DNA of 64,000 nt from Norana najaformis. Its lineage: Eukaryota > Annelida > Clitellata > Crassiclitellata > Hormogastridae. The notes beneath the pieces are model-generated. The model was not told the origin of the DNA, ran no database searches, and was given only the letters and a program-made list of their open reading frames with translations. The stretch spans positions 30,263,851 through 30,327,850 of the forward strand of contig OZ029914.1 of the NCBI GenBank assembly GCA_964023275.1, read 5' to 3'. A program made the position numbers and the translations under genes. The stretch's first letter is position 1. The number at the start of each line of letters is the position of its first letter. Below are positions 51,101 through 63,106 of the stretch, one piece after another.

Positions 51101-51935
51101 GAAGTCGCGAAACACACTGCCACTTGCTAGAATTGTGAACTTCCAATCTAAGACCTTGACCTTGCCACTGATCTACATAACTGCCTCGCTGATATGAACC
51201 CTGCTGGTATGATCGACCAGGTGTCAAGCTCAGTCGATCATCCATTTTCCTGCTTTCACTTAATGATTTGTTTCCAAAGAAGGAACTTGAAGAATTGTCC
51301 ATCCATGCTGAAGTGTTGATGCCAACTGATGCTGTGTCCTTCACCTCCTCCTCCATCTGTTCCGAATCTGAAAAATCCATCAGACTCGAAACAGTTTTAG
51401 CAGCCTTTCCTGTATCGACCTGATTTGATCCAGAAGCCTGCGCTCGCGGTGGGGTTCTTGCTGCAGACGGACGTGGAGGCGTTTTCTGCGGCAGCCCTAC
51501 ATCGTTTTCTACATCTCGAAGCTGGGACGATTTGAACACAGATCCGGACACAGACCTCCTACCAGATCTAGCTGGACTCACTTCGGTAGACATTTCAGGA
51601 AAGTTACTCCCTTGAACAGTTCTACGCCTCGTTTTTTGGTCTGATCTCGTCTTTTCCCCAAAACCATTCATTTCTGCATCGCTGTCGTCTTCAAAGTCGA
51701 GGCGGTAGTTAGCAACGGACTCTTGAGGCGCAGTAAGGGCTGAACCGCGAGATCGCCGGCCGGTAGACTTCCGTTTATCAGCAAGGTCGGACTTTTCGGA
51801 CATGGTCTGGCGGGCGCGCAAATGATTTAGCTTTTTTATGTATATCGGCCGCGTTTTGGCAGTGATTTTACCCACAGTTTCACCGAAACTCGCCAATTCT
51901 TCGCGCAAAGCCTCGTCATCAATTTCGGCCGACAT
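42130..51935 (-). CDS. LEMD3: MAN1 (LEM domain-containing 3), inner nuclear membrane protein, 14 exons
   Basis: An inner nuclear membrane protein that binds lamina and chromatin via BAF; in vertebrates its C-terminal domain binds R-Smads and damps TGF-beta/BMP signals. Exons: 51935-51008, 50624-50587, 50159-50093, 49447-49347, 48461-48409, 47737-47598, 47038-46937, 45920-45818, 45544-45421, 44844-44817, 44378-44294, 43600-43507, 42832-42754, 42281-42130. All phases agree; 2094 nt, 697 residues (human about 911, mainly a longer N-terminal region). LEM domain about 5-42 (ALREELASFG, TRPIYIKKLNHLRAR); Ser/Arg-rich linker; TM1 about 278-298; lumenal part (DYDCGN); TM2 about 430-453; MSC winged helix about 455-560 (HVRDALIPF, WNQAVDLV, ESRVREEL); UHM/RRM about 575-660 (LKISNIL, DAVLERC, CVYIKLVS, GKLVSVRY). 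The UHM marks LEMD3, as LEMD2 lacks it. The start at 51935 puts the LEM domain at the N terminus; in-frame ATGs at 51977 and 51944 are alternatives. Confidence 0.93.
43247..43363. repeat. 29-bp tandem repeat, four copies, in LEMD3 intron 12
   Basis: Unit AAGACTAATCATCAGAATTT followed by AAACATAAA, four nearly identical copies. It lies downstream of exon 12 in the transcript direction. Confidence 0.93.
43780..43890. repeat. Short tandem duplication in LEMD3 intron 11
   Basis: Two copies of a roughly 50-bp unit containing CCAATCAGCCC, GTACTGC and CAGTCAGTAAGCATGAACA. Non-coding. Confidence 0.8.
44817..44844 (-). CDS. LEMD3: LEMD3 microexon 10 (28 nt)
   Basis: Acceptor GTGTTTTGTAG, 28 coding bases (IPTDPLKQS plus one base), donor G|GTATGA. 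It restores the phase between exon 9 (phase 0) and exon 11 (which needs one base). It falls in the linker between the MSC and UHM domains, the part that varies most among MAN1 proteins. Found by phase and position, so less certain than the other exons. Confidence 0.7.
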
Positions 51936-52189
51936 TTTTACCATGCCTACTTTCAAATTGGTTGTCAACAACAGCATAGCGAATGTGACCTAAACGATCG
52001 GATATAGCTCAACAACAGCCCAAATCAGTAGATTTTAAAATCGAGAAGGCCTACCTGAAGGTTGTTAGATCTTGAAAATTGTTTTTACTTTAATTTGAAA
52101 GATAAAATGTTTTATAGTGTTTCGACGATTTATATATTGCTCATGTATATAAAATCTGAGCTATGCAGCCTTCGATACCATTCATCACA

Positions 52190-52420
52190 TCTTACTCCAA
52201 AGGCTGTCACCTGGTTTGGTTTAATTGATGCTGCTCTCCTGTGGATATAAACCGACCTCTCTTCCCGTTCCTTCTACGTTAAAACATCGGAAGCATCATC
52301 CCAATCATGCCCTCTCACTTGTGGAGTTCCACAAGGCTCCATTCTTGGACCTCGTCTGTTTATCCTCTACACTACCCTCTCACTTAGTTCACTCATTAAA
52401 GCAAGCTCAGGCGTAATCCC
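52190..52420 (+). mobile_element. LINE reverse-transcriptase fragment (CR1/L2-like)
   Basis: Broken frames encode ALLWI, then LTCGVPQGSILGPRLFILYT, a diagnostic reverse-transcriptase block (palm region preceding the YADD box), then LSLSSLI. It is 5' truncated and has lost the rest. It abuts the foldback repeat. Confidence 0.85.
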
Positions 52421-52424
52421 GACA

Positions 52425-52845
<421 letters not shown>

Positions 52846-53123
52846 CTAGCATACTTACTTTTTAAATTTGCAGGCTACTTTGAGTAAACATAACTTAACG
52901 TACTAGGTTCGAGAACATATATAATCTGTGGCAGAACCATATCTATAGGGGGCCTAATCTTTGACGTTAAATTAATTTTGAAATAAAACTCTATAATGCT
53001 CCATAACTATTGCCCTGAAGGGTAACATGCTTGTTATTTGTTGTATTTTTTTAATTATGCATTAGGTTGTAGTCGACTATTCAACTATTCAGCTATTCTC
53101 GCACTCGTGAGATTTCTGCGGCA

Positions 53124-53138
53124 GTTGCTACTGACAAC
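53124..53138 (+). promoter_or_regulatory. RFX X-box
   Basis: GTTGCTACTGACAAC fits the RFX X-box pattern: half-sites RYYNYY (GTTGCT) and RRNRAC (GACAAC) with a 3-bp spacer. It lies 123 bp upstream of the ATG at 53261. X-boxes near the start codon mark many genes for motile and sensory cilia in animals, which agrees with the predicted ciliary role of the downstream protein. Confidence 0.6.
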
Positions 53139-53150
53139 GCGAAAACAGTA

Positions 53151-53174
53151 ATGGCGGCTATGTTTTATACCTAA
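53151..53174 (+). other. Possible upstream open reading frame
   Basis: ATGGCGGCT begins a seven-codon frame (MAAMFYT) ending in TAA, 86 bp before the main ATG. The first bases also match a YY1-type ATGGCGGC motif. It counts as an uORF only if transcription starts upstream of 53151. Confidence 0.3.
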
Positions 53175-53260
53175 AGACGGACACCTGCTCTCAAGGTTTT
53201 AAAATTAATTATTTCGATAATAACTGGTACTTCGTTTTTTCACTTTGAGGGTGGCTAAGA

Positions 53261-53794
53261 ATGGCGCGCAGTTTTCCAGCCGATGCGAGGCTGCAACATT
53301 TCTTTGAGCAGCAATACGAAAAGGAAAGAGAAGCTAGGCTTCGTTTTTACTTCGACACAAAAAACGGAGTTCCTGCAAAAGATCGAAGCCGTGCGGCTAT
53401 AGTCGGACTTCCGAAAATCAATCCAATCGAGTTCGCACTGAAGAAGAAACGCGAAGAGGACGAGGAGTTGCGACAAATCATCGAGCAAGCCCGTCGACAC
53501 CAGTCGAAGGAGGAAATGAGGAAGGTGGATGACATGACGAAAGCAAAGCTGTTCGAAGGTTTCAGCAAAGAAGGTCGCGGACGCTCTCTTTACCTACAAG
53601 AACGACACGACATTATACCCGAAGCAAAATACACGTTTCCACTGCTCAGTTCGTGGGAGTACGGCTGGAAGGTTGGCGAAGAAACTGCAGCCTATCGAAG
53701 ACCAACGCATGCCAGAACAGCAAAGGTCAAGGATTCCTTCTATACACGCAATGGTGTACCAACTCTGACGAGTCCAACCTCGGGACCAGCTTGA
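53261..53794 (+). CDS. SPMIP1/ATP6V1FNB-like ciliary microtubule inner protein, single exon
   Basis: An intronless 177-residue basic protein beginning MARSFPADARLQHFFEQQYE and ending TSPTSGPA. The N-terminal half is a charged helix (KEREARLRFYF, KKKREEDEELRQIIEQARR). The C-terminal half carries GRGRSLYLQERHDIIPEAKY, PLLSSWEYGW and RPTHARTAKVKDSFYTRNGV. The SSWEYGW element with a following PTHAR block is what I associate with the sperm microtubule inner protein SPMIP1 (ATP6V1FNB), thought to line doublet microtubules of flagella. No signal peptide or membrane segment. The start is the first in-frame ATG (GAATGG context). The X-box upstream supports a ciliary gene. The family call is from memory of motifs, not a search. 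Confidence 0.75.
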   Translation: MARSFPADARLQHFFEQQYEKEREARLRFYFDTKNGVPAKDRSRAAIVGLPKINPIEFALKKKREEDEELRQIIEQARRHQSKEEMRKVDDMTKAKLFEGFSKEGRGRSLYLQERHDIIPEAKYTFPLLSSWEYGWKVGEETAAYRRPTHARTAKVKDSFYTRNGVPTLTSPTSGPA

Positions 53795-56700
53795 AACAAA
53801 ATTTTACTACCCTTGCTTAACAGTGTGCCATGCGGGAGACATAACCGTCCTCTCGTAGCTTTATAAGAACTGTATTCTATAGATGTAATGTTTACTTGTT
53901 TTTAGTGTAGAGTATTTTCCTATTATGTTGCATCAGTATTATGTTAGTTAAGTTTCTGAGTTTACTAAACAAAATGCAGCGAACTGTATACCTTCTAGTA
54001 TCATTTTTAAGTACATTTATAGTAGTTTTTATCATGTAAACACTTAACCTTTGCTTAAGAGCTTGTGTAAATTAGCAAGCTAGTAGTGTGCATCATTTTG
54101 ATTAAGTTTAAACTTGGTTCAGATTTTGATCTGGTTGCTTAGTATGTAGGGATACATTGTTGAAAAGCTGTACTTTTTTCACAAAGTTGACAAAGGTTGA
54201 ATTTATATTATTATAATGCAAAAATTCTGAATACACTGAATTTTTGTTGTTATAGCTGACAAGTCATGGATTGATGAACTGACTGGCTGGCTTGCTGGCT
54301 GGCTGGCTCGCTCACTTGTTGACTTCATACTGACTCACACTATTTGATTTATTTTATTTATGGATGGATAGATGAATGGATAGATGGATGATGGTTTAGT
54401 TTGTGCAGTTTGATTGGTATTGCCTGTTGTTTTATGGGTTGATGGTTACATGGTTGACTTACTGGATTGATTGGCTATATGTGAATGTGTGTGCTTATGA
54501 CTGACAGCTATTTAGACTCTATTAATGTTTCTGTACTTAATTAGTGACAAATTTTGTTGAAGTTGAGTGCAAGCCAGTTTTCATTTGTTTAATCCCTACT
54601 GCTCTTCCTGAACAGAATTGAGACTTTAAGATCATACTAGCAACCCATCATCAGTCATATGCTTCAAATGCTAAGTAAAACAACTATAGAGCTGGTGATG
54701 ATTGTGGCAACAGATTGAGCTACAACCAAGGCCCCTAACCTGATTTAATAGCACATTTCTGTAAAAAGGAGGCACAGCAGACATAATCATCATCCTTTTC
54801 TGAGTTTGGGTGATGAAAGACAGCATTAGCAATGATTCTTGTGGCACAACTCTTACAAGAAAAAAAAATTATACCTGAACTGCTTTTTTGTGGAAATTCA
54901 TACAACATGGGCCCAACATTCTCTTAAAGATTAAATCTTTATGGTGAATCTTTAGAAGGTGAATTATGTTCTTCATGAACACCACTTGTCAACACACGGA
55001 TTGAGTTGTAATCCCCGACTTTGTACAGCTGTATATGAATGGTTAAATATTTTTGTTGCTAGTGCCATTTATGCTCATTGAACATTTACTATCTGATTTT
55101 CATGTAGATTCTGCTTGTTATTTTATTGCTTCATTGTTTATAAACCATATGTTTTTCAGTTTTTTTTACTTTCCAACTTCTTTCTTTTGTGTCTCCCTTC
55201 TTTTCGCGATGATTTAGTGAACATCGGGACATACCCTTAGGCCTACATGGGGACGTTAAATGGCATGGCACCCATTCCAGTGGGCTGCAGTGGTGAAGGA
55301 TCTTGCCCAATCACTTCACTGAAAAATGATCATGGTCGAGGCCATACAGTTGCACTAGAAAAATGTGTACATTTACATTTACACTTGTTGTAATGTAATA
55401 CCTATACAGTAATAATATATAGTAATAACAAAAACCTTAGACGCCTGTGTGCATGGTACAGCTGTATTTGCTGCATGTGTTGGTGAACGTTGGTAATAAC
55501 TGGCGAATAACATGTAAACAGAAATGATTAGAGAAGGCTGTGAGCAAAGTTCTCAAAATCGGGTCAGCCTTTAACCGTTGCTTTCAACGCCCATAGCTAA
55601 CGGTGAGCAGCTGAGGATTTTCCCCAGACGGGATATCTTGCTGAACTAGTGCTCTGCATGGGAGGGCTAGGCTAGTAAGAAACTAATGTGATTAGAAACC
55701 TTCAAACCTCCCAAAAACATGGAGGTAACGCATCGGGGTGCAATATAAAAAGAAGGGGAGAGATCCAAGGAGAAACTTCCTTCTACATCACTGGCTCATA
55801 ACAGACCCAAATGGAGTGCATTTCCCCAGTGATCAGGCTCCTGTCTATGGAGGTCTTCCCCTTCTATATCCTGCCATTGATTGTACACTTGATTACATGA
55901 CCATAGGCTTTAAATCAAACTATAAGCACTTTAGAAGTTGCACGATTCGTTTGGACTCGTCGGCATTACAAAAATAGCAAAGCAGAATGAAGCTTTGGAC
56001 AAAGCAGCGTACAATGCAATTAACCCTACAAGTCATAATTTCTGCTTCTGCAATTAACGTCGCTTGTCGACCGCTTGGTTTATTATCTCACTTGTAATAA
56101 GGACCGGATGATACACGTCGCCGTTGGTGGTCTGTATAGCCCCATAACATATACAATTTAGGCCTCCTTAGACATATATCCAGGGTGCGAATTTGGGTAG
56201 TAGGAATTGGGAACTCCCCCGTTGCCCGTTCAGACAATGTAACGTTGAAGATAGGCCTATATTTTCTTCATAGCTTTTACTCCTGCCTATCGCCTTCCTT
56301 CCCCCACTGCTATCCAAAGAACATACTGAACCCTGCGTAACCATGACAGCCACATTGAACATTCTCACAGAAGACTTTCACCTTAAATTTGTGTGGGAGC
56401 CTAACTTTTGATATGAGAGCTGATTTAGGATGGTGAGAACAAGATGTATGCGACTTGATTGATTGTCATAAGTATATCCCGTTTCATATAGGAGGAACTG
56501 CATTGGTTACCTATGCAAGGGCATGCTAAGTTTAAGATACTAATGCTTATGCGAAAATGTCACGAAGGCTGTGTACTCAAGTACATCACTAGTCGCTCGT
56601 CGCTAGCCTGTTATATTTCATTCAAATAATTCAGTCAACATGTAAATAACATTCAAATACCCTGAAAAGGCACCACTTTGAATTTCGGTTGCATAGGAGA

Positions 56701-56800
56701 ATCGTCTCTGTTGGCACCTTATTCAAATAAGCACAATTTCATATAGGCCTAAATATATTCGTAGAATCAGATATCTTTTGCCTCGAACTGTCTTAATCCC
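53795..56800. other. No gene seen
   Basis: AT-rich DNA with short CTGG (about 54280-54310) and GGAT-type repeats. The proximal part presumably contains the 3' UTR of the SPMIP1-like gene. Short open frames (for example 55738-55977) show no family features. Confidence 0.5.
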
Positions 56801-56839
56801 ACTAGCTAATGAATTGGTTTCAAGTAGAGTTCACTTCTG

Positions 56840-57265
56840 TGGCTCACTTCTTATTGGCATCACATAGAGGTCTGCACAAACTACAAATAGTTCAAAACTC
56901 TCTATTCAGAGATATAACAAAAACTCTCAAGTATCAGAATAATACACAAATACTGCATTCGTTACACTGGTTGCCCATCGAGCAAGAATCAACTTCAAAA
57001 TCTGGTTAATAAAGTAATACATTTAAACCAGCCAACGTATCTCTGTTCCATGCTCAACCGTCATGCCAACAAATATTGCACTCGATCAGTGGATACTATG
57101 ACTTGTCCCTTGCAACAGAACAGTGTTGGGTTCTAACTTCTAGAGCGTTCTCGGTTGCTGGTCCATGGCACTGGAATTCGCCGGTAAATTCTATTCGTTC
57201 TGTCAATTCGGGGATGTCATTCAGTTCTAAATTTAAGACTCGTCTGTTACATCTTGATTAGCCAC
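56840..57265 (+). mobile_element. LINE 3' ORF2 fragment (CR1/L2-like)
   Basis: Broken frames read LHKLQIVQNSLFRDITK, ILHSLHWLPIEQ, a QPTYLCSML block, SRAFSVAGPWHWNSP and FKTRLLHLD. These blocks occur in this order in the C-terminal part of CR1/L2-type LINE polyproteins. Frameshifts and stops make it dead. Confidence 0.85.
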
Positions 57266-59395
57266 CATAGCTTATCTTCTAGTTTCTCTGACCTATAGGA
57301 ATTCGACCTGGCTTCTCCAACTGGATCATGATTTGGATTACGATTTCACTTGCCCAATGTCCTCAGGCTTACACAGTCACTGTTTCAGCGAAACTCAAAA
57401 CCGCAAACCTGCACTCTCTGCCTTACAAGGCGAGCGTTCAAACCAACGGGCTACTATATCACATAGTACATGGAGAAGATTTAGAATTCCTTGTTTTCTT
57501 AGTCGTCCAGTTTTTGCTGAGATATGCACAGTACAGATTGACAGTAAGCATCCCAGATGGCCTTCAAAATGTTCATTGCCTGTCCGCAAATACAATTGTC
57601 TATGTGATATTTCAGGCTATGCAGTTTTCTGTAGTTCAGGAGCTGTTGCCATATAAAGTCTTGTCTCATCATCTCGTTTGCGCTTCAGTGTCAGAAAATC
57701 GAAGCCAGTAGACAGGGATCGATATTGATCGATATTCACGTGCAGACAAGTAAGCAAATTCACCAAGTAAATTCAAGCACCACATTATTGGAAAAAGTTC
57801 CGGTATGATTTAGGCTGAAACTAAACCGAAGCGTTGACTTCGCCAAGGATATATATATACATATATATATACATATATACATACATATATATATATAGCA
57901 TTAATACATGCAGCCCTGAATCCTTATAAACACGCACATGCTTACATTACAGACTAAAATTTTATACACAGTGTAATACATATTGCATACACATAGACAA
58001 TAGGAGCAGAATTATCGCATTAATCTTACTTTACTTATAGACCACATACACATCTGTTTCCTTTTTCCCTTCCTTTCTTGCATCATTTACTTCCTTCCAG
58101 GTTCTTTTCTTCCTTTCTTCTATACATCCTTTCCTGATTTCTTCTATCCCCTTTCCTTTGTTTTTTTCCTTCCTTCTGTCTTTCCTTTCTTCTTTAATTC
58201 TGTTCTTCCTTTCTTCCTTGATTGCCTTTCTTTCTTTCCCTTCTTCTTTCTTTCTTTTTCCCTTCTTTCACTACTTCTCCCTTTTTCTTTTTTCTACTTC
58301 TGTACATCATTTCCCCTTCTTTCTTTCCTTTTAAATATCCTTTCTTTCTTGCTCCTTTCCTTGCATCCTTCTTCCTTGGGTCCTTTCTTCCTCTTCTGGC
58401 TCAACCATTGACCAGATTCCCGATGTTTTCTTGCTCAGTCCGTTCATCAGTGTTTGTCCCTGATGCGTCTGTCTGATCAGGCGGATGTCTTTTCCATTCT
58501 CTGCTTTATGCGCCATCGAGACGCAGAGACAGATGGACGGACGGACGGACGGACGGACGGACGGACGGACGGACACGTAGGGTCCTAGATCACTCACTGA
58601 GGATAATTTCATTTTCCGCTTCAGGCTTTCAGCCGACGGGTCCTGCTGCTGACCCACTCAAGATGAACAATGCCCTGGCACACATCCATCCATCCATTCA
58701 TCCATCCATCCATACATACATACATACATATATACGTAGACGCATCTATGCTGCTGGCTATATATATATTTGCATATATGAGCCAATGCATCTATGTATA
58801 TATTTATGTATGTGAGACGCTTGTAATATGCTGCCAATATATGATCACAACTAACGCATCAATTCCTACTCAGGTCGTTTGTCTCTGCTCGTAGGCCTGT
58901 ATGTAGGCCTATATGTAGGCTTATATGTAGGCCTATATGTGTATATATACACTCGAGCAATGCCATTGTATAAGGGCACTACAGAAGTCATATATACTCC
59001 ACGCGCTACGTACGAACACTTCTGTGTCTATGCATCTGACAGTGCATAGCATAACGTGCTGTGCTACAGATAAAGACTATGCAGTTGTCATACAATCTGT
59101 TGAAAATGCATGGCCATATGAAGGCAGCGTGTCTGTGATGTCGCAGGTCAGCGAAAACATTCTAAATGCCGCCAAACTAGGTAAATAATTATAAATTACT
59201 AGAGTAATGAATTTGATTTTTTAATAACTCAATTTTGCGTTGCAAGAGCTCGCCCATAGGGCAATTGTTCCCCGAGGTGTCTGATCGCTAAGCCACTGGC
59301 TAAGCCCCTGGCAACTGATGGACGGACGGGCGGACGTACAGCACACAGACAGACAGACACAGATACACACAAACACACATATTATCACACAGACA
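57266..59395. other. No gene seen; pyrimidine-rich and simple-repeat DNA
   Basis: Contains TA-rich repeats (57847-57898), a long TTCC/TTTC pyrimidine tract (about 58060-58400), a (GGAC)n array (58533-58574) and CATC/CATA units (58685-58735). Apart from the SINE head listed separately I see no gene. Confidence 0.6.
57395..57450 (-). mobile_element. Decayed tRNA-derived SINE head
   Basis: The minus strand reads TAGCCCGTTGGTTTGAACGC, then TCGCCTTGTAAGGCAGAGAG and GCAGGTTTG, resembling the tRNA-like heads at 2463-2533 and 31508. The body is not clearly recognisable. Confidence 0.45.
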
Positions 59396-59399
59396 CGCC

Positions 59400-59885
59400 A
59401 TAACTCATTGGCGAGAGCCACAACTGACACGTCCAAATATGAGCATATAACACCTGTTCTTAAATCTTTACATTGGCTTCCTGTTCAGGAAAGGATTTGT
59501 TTAAAATGGGGGCTTATAGTTTATAGAACATTGAACTCTGGCCAAAGACAATAATTGAAATCAGTCCTCATTCCGCAAAAACTTATCATTATTCAACGAG
59601 ATTATGTGACTGTCTTTCCCCGGTTGTGCCAAAACCTAGAACTATTCTTGGTTAACTAGCTCTTACGGTTGCTGGACCTAAATGATGGAAATTTCTTCCT
59701 GCATCTGTTCGTTCTGCTCAGAATCTTGTGTCATTTCGGTAGCAACTTAAGACTTGCCTTTTTCAGTTGGCTTTTCCGCCGTAGGGCCTGCCTCCCTCTG
59801 TTTCGTTGGACTTTCCTGATATTGACCTGATTCCGGCTTGATCAGACACCGGCGCTACAGAACTTGAAAGTTACAAAATTACAGT
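59400..59885 (+). mobile_element. LINE 3' end fragment (CR1/L2-like)
   Basis: Reads KYEHITPVLKSLHWLPVQER and LIVYRTLN, then a corrupted TVAGPK block, LKTCLFQLAFPP, and a 3' end GGCGCTACAGAACTTG followed by ATTACAGTTAC. That GCGCTACAG terminal motif resembles the CTACAGCGCCC core of the foldback repeats. Stops and frameshifts are present. Confidence 0.8.
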
Positions 59886-59929
59886 TACACGCAGGTAGAG
59901 AGACAGGAAGACAGCCAGTTAGACAGACG

Positions 59930-60345
59930 TACATGCATAGACAGGAGGAATACAGACATACACACAGACAGACAGACAGTCAGACATAAGCTCAAATTTT
60001 TTATTACCTAATTAATCGGCTCATCTACTGTACGATGAGTTCAATGCTGTACCAGTAGAATGCAAATGCATTTGAAATAACATAACGACGGATATCTTAA
60101 GACATTTAGGCATACATACAGACAAGCAGAAAGACAGACAGACATACAGACATTCAGACATACATACATACAGACAGACAGAAAGACAGACAGACATTCA
60201 GACATACATACATACATACATACAGACAGACAAAAAGACAGACAGACAGACAGACAGACATACATACATACAGACAGACAGACAGAAAGACAGACAGACA
60301 TACATATATACATACAGACAGACAGACAGACAGACAGACATAAAC
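59930..60345. repeat. CAGA/CATA microsatellite
   Basis: Mixed CAGA and CATA tetranucleotides, interrupted at about 59990-60110. Long minus-strand open frames of Cys-Leu-Ser-Val and Cys-Met-Tyr-Val are translations of the repeat and not genes. Confidence 0.95.
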
Positions 60346-61320
60346 ACACCGCCAAATGCAGAACAATGCTGTTCATGGGCCAAATATCGCTGTTCATGCA
60401 CATGTCTGCAAATATCACGAGGTTCAGGAGATTTTTATAACGTCTGCGGTCATTTCTCAAAATAGGTGTGTGCACATGTCTGTGTGCGTGGTCATGCATG
60501 CTACTGCGTGTATTCGCATTGTGTATGTGTCTGTCTGTGTGCATGTGTGTTTATATATCTCCCAGTGCCATCTCTGTAAACCGGCTTCCTTAAACAGGCA
60601 CTCGATGCAATTGATTTCAACACAAAAACCATAGTCAAATTTTGCTGCAACAGGACAAAGCCTCGGCTACAGATGCTTATGTTGCTGCTGCTGCTGCTGC
60701 TGCTGCTGTGGGCGACTGCATGGCCTGTGGCATGGACAATGGTCAACCACAGAATGACAATACTCTGACCAATGACACATTCATCGGCTAATTCGACAAC
60801 GAACGCAAGTCAAGCGCACACGCACACACAAACGCACATTCAAGCATACACACACACATACATATAAGCTTCCAGCTTAGTTCTACCAGTTCTGCTACTT
60901 CACATTTTCATATTCTAATTTATATATATATCGTGGAGTATATATATATATACACAACATTCTAACATATATGTGCAATCAATATATAGGGCCTACTACA
61001 AATATAAAATATATGTATTCGATATATAAATTGACCAGATGTAATAGTGGAGCACGTTTTCTACATAACTCAGCCGAATGGCTCCCCTCCTACCAGTCCG
61101 TCCGTCCGTCCGTCCATCCGTCCATCCGTCTGTGAAGTCTCTCGACTCTGACCTGCTATTGCCACGGCCACCCCCCCCCCCCGATGTAGGCCTATTTATT
61201 AGGCACCGTAGCATTATCCTGCGCGTCGCTCGGCTTGGCATTTCGGATCGTAGTGCGTTTTATGACAATCCGTGCAACCAATTTAAGCTCTCCCTCACTT
61301 CATACATCGTTCTCTAACTC
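60346..61320. other. No gene seen
   Basis: Includes a short (CTG)n run (about 60682-60709), TA-rich stretches at 60920-60960, GTCC units near 61097-61125 and a C homopolymer near 61170. No gene supported. Confidence 0.6.
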
Positions 61321-61651
61321 CCTTCCATTCCATTCCATTCTTTCGCTTTCCTCCTCCTTCTGTTCATGTTATTTTCCTCTTCCTCTTCCTCTTCCTCCTC
61401 CTACTTTTTTTCTTCCTCCTACTGCTCCTCTTTCTATTCCGCTCTCACTCGCATGCCTCGCTTCTTGCTTCAACACGTATTATATCTGTCACTCTGCTTC
61501 TTTGTCTCTTTGTCTCTTTGTCTCTCATACATACATACAGAAATACATGCATAGTTACATACATATATACAGACAGACATACAGACAGACAGACACACAG
61601 ACAGACAGACTCACATACACACATACATGCCTACATATATGCATGTCAATT

Positions 61652-61716
<65 letters not shown>

Positions 61717-61760
61717 CTCTCTGTCTCTCTCTCCCCCTCTGTATGAGTTTCTCTGTGTGT
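61321..61760. repeat. Pyrimidine tract, CAGA units and (TC)n array
   Basis: TTCC/TCC-rich DNA, then CATACAGACAGA units at about 61528-61640, then a pure TC dinucleotide array at 61654-61711. The open frames here are Ser-Leu low complexity. Confidence 0.95.
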
Positions 61761-62190
61761 CTGTCTCTCTTCGAGTCCATATTTTTCTCCGTATGTTCCT
61801 TCTCATTAGTTTCCTGACTATTTCTCTGCTTTTCGCACTTTCTATCGCCCACCATCCAACACCAGATCGTTCCGCAGGCGAAGAAGAGAGGCTGTCGTAC
61901 TGAAGGACATGCGATCTACTAAACCAGGTGCTAAATGCATTCGATGAAGCGTACACTGAGCGAGACTGGCAAATGCAAACGAGTTACAGGCGAATAAAGT
62001 CGATTAGTTTGTGCCAATTGTTCTGTGATGCGGAAATTTACGGGAACGCTAAACCTGTTTTAGTCAACCTCTTGTAACGATGGACCTTGAACAAGCTTTG
62101 TGCACGCTAGCTGTCACCTTGTTGAGATAATATTATAAGATAGGCTGTGCAGAGCTTTTTCAGGTACTTTTAAGGCATGATGTTAAGTGT
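61761..62190. other. No gene seen
   Basis: About 430 bp of non-repetitive sequence between two arrays, without a convincing frame. Confidence 0.5.
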
Positions 62191-62620
62191 CATCATATAT
62201 ACATACATACATGCATGCTTGCATACATAAGTGTACATACATGGGCATACATACATACAGACTTATATACATACGTACATACATACATAAATACATACAT
62301 AGATACATACATACAGACAGACCGACATACGGATATACATATATACATAAATACATACATACATACATATATACATACATAAATACATACATACATATAT
62401 ACATACATAAATACATACATACATACAGACATACATACATACAGACATACATACATAAATACATGCATAGATACATACAGACAGACAGACAGACAGACGG
62501 ACATACATACACACATACATATATACATACATACATACATAAGTACATGCATGGCTACATACATACTGACAGACACATACATACATGCATACATACATAT
62601 ATACATGCATGCATACATGC
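62191..62620. repeat. Long (CATA)n microsatellite with CAGA patches
   Basis: More than 400 bases of CATA units with TATA, CAGA and TGCA variants. All six frames are largely open because the repeat has no stop in most phases, giving spurious Tyr-Ile-His and Met-Tyr-Val-Cys frames. Confidence 0.97.
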
Positions 62621-62977
62621 GGTGCCAGTTGATACTGGCATCAGTTGGGAGGCTATCGGCAAGTCCTACTAATCAACAATCAGCCGTGTGTCCAGGACTT
62701 CGGAGGCTCCGTCCGTTTGCCGGCTCAAATAACTAAGAAAAGGAAATTTGCGTCTGCTTTACGTATTCTCCATTACGACAGGGGTTCCTAAATGCTTTTG
62801 CCAAAAAATTTAGCGACCTAAATGTTTGTTAACATATGAATTCTTAATTCAAACGCGAAATCTTGTCGAAATTTAGTCGCAGACATCTCCGTTATGCGAA
62901 TAATAGAGACTTAGTTGACTAGTAAGTATCTACCTGTATTTACCTTTGTCGGCACTGAAACTTTGTAGCTTTTAGTT

Positions 62978-63106
62978 ATGGGAAGGATTCAGTCGCGATT
63001 CACAAGAAGGCGTTCACGGTTTAAGTTTGATTTGCAACACAAGGTTTTTGAGGAAGCATTAGTTACTATTCGGAAAAAGAGGGGGTACGGTGATCAGCCA
63101 ATCTAA
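62978..63106 (+). CDS. Small basic open frame, unrecognised
   Basis: ATG to TAA, 42 residues: MGRIQSRFTRRRSRFKFD, then LQHKVFEEALVTIRKKRGYG and DQPI. Strongly basic with no low complexity, and not made of the surrounding simple repeats. It could be a short peptide gene, a first exon (GTGATC follows TACG near 63088) or chance. No family recognised. Confidence 0.2.
   Translation: MGRIQSRFTRRRSRFKFDLQHKVFEEALVTIRKKRGYGDQPI

Noticed and set aside
58222-58476. Phe/Ser-rich plus-strand frame
   Set aside because: It is a translation of a TTTC/TTCC pyrimidine tract.
60041-60544. Long minus-strand frame rich in Cys, Val, Leu, Ser and Met-Tyr
   Set aside because: It is a translation of CAGA/CATA microsatellite.
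61646-61956. Arg-Glu repeat frame on the minus strand
   Set aside because: It is the reverse reading of the TC dinucleotide array.
62183-62672. Overlapping open frames on both strands, up to 161 codons
   Set aside because: CATA units rarely create stops; composition is Tyr-Ile-His-Thr or Met-Tyr-Val-Cys only.
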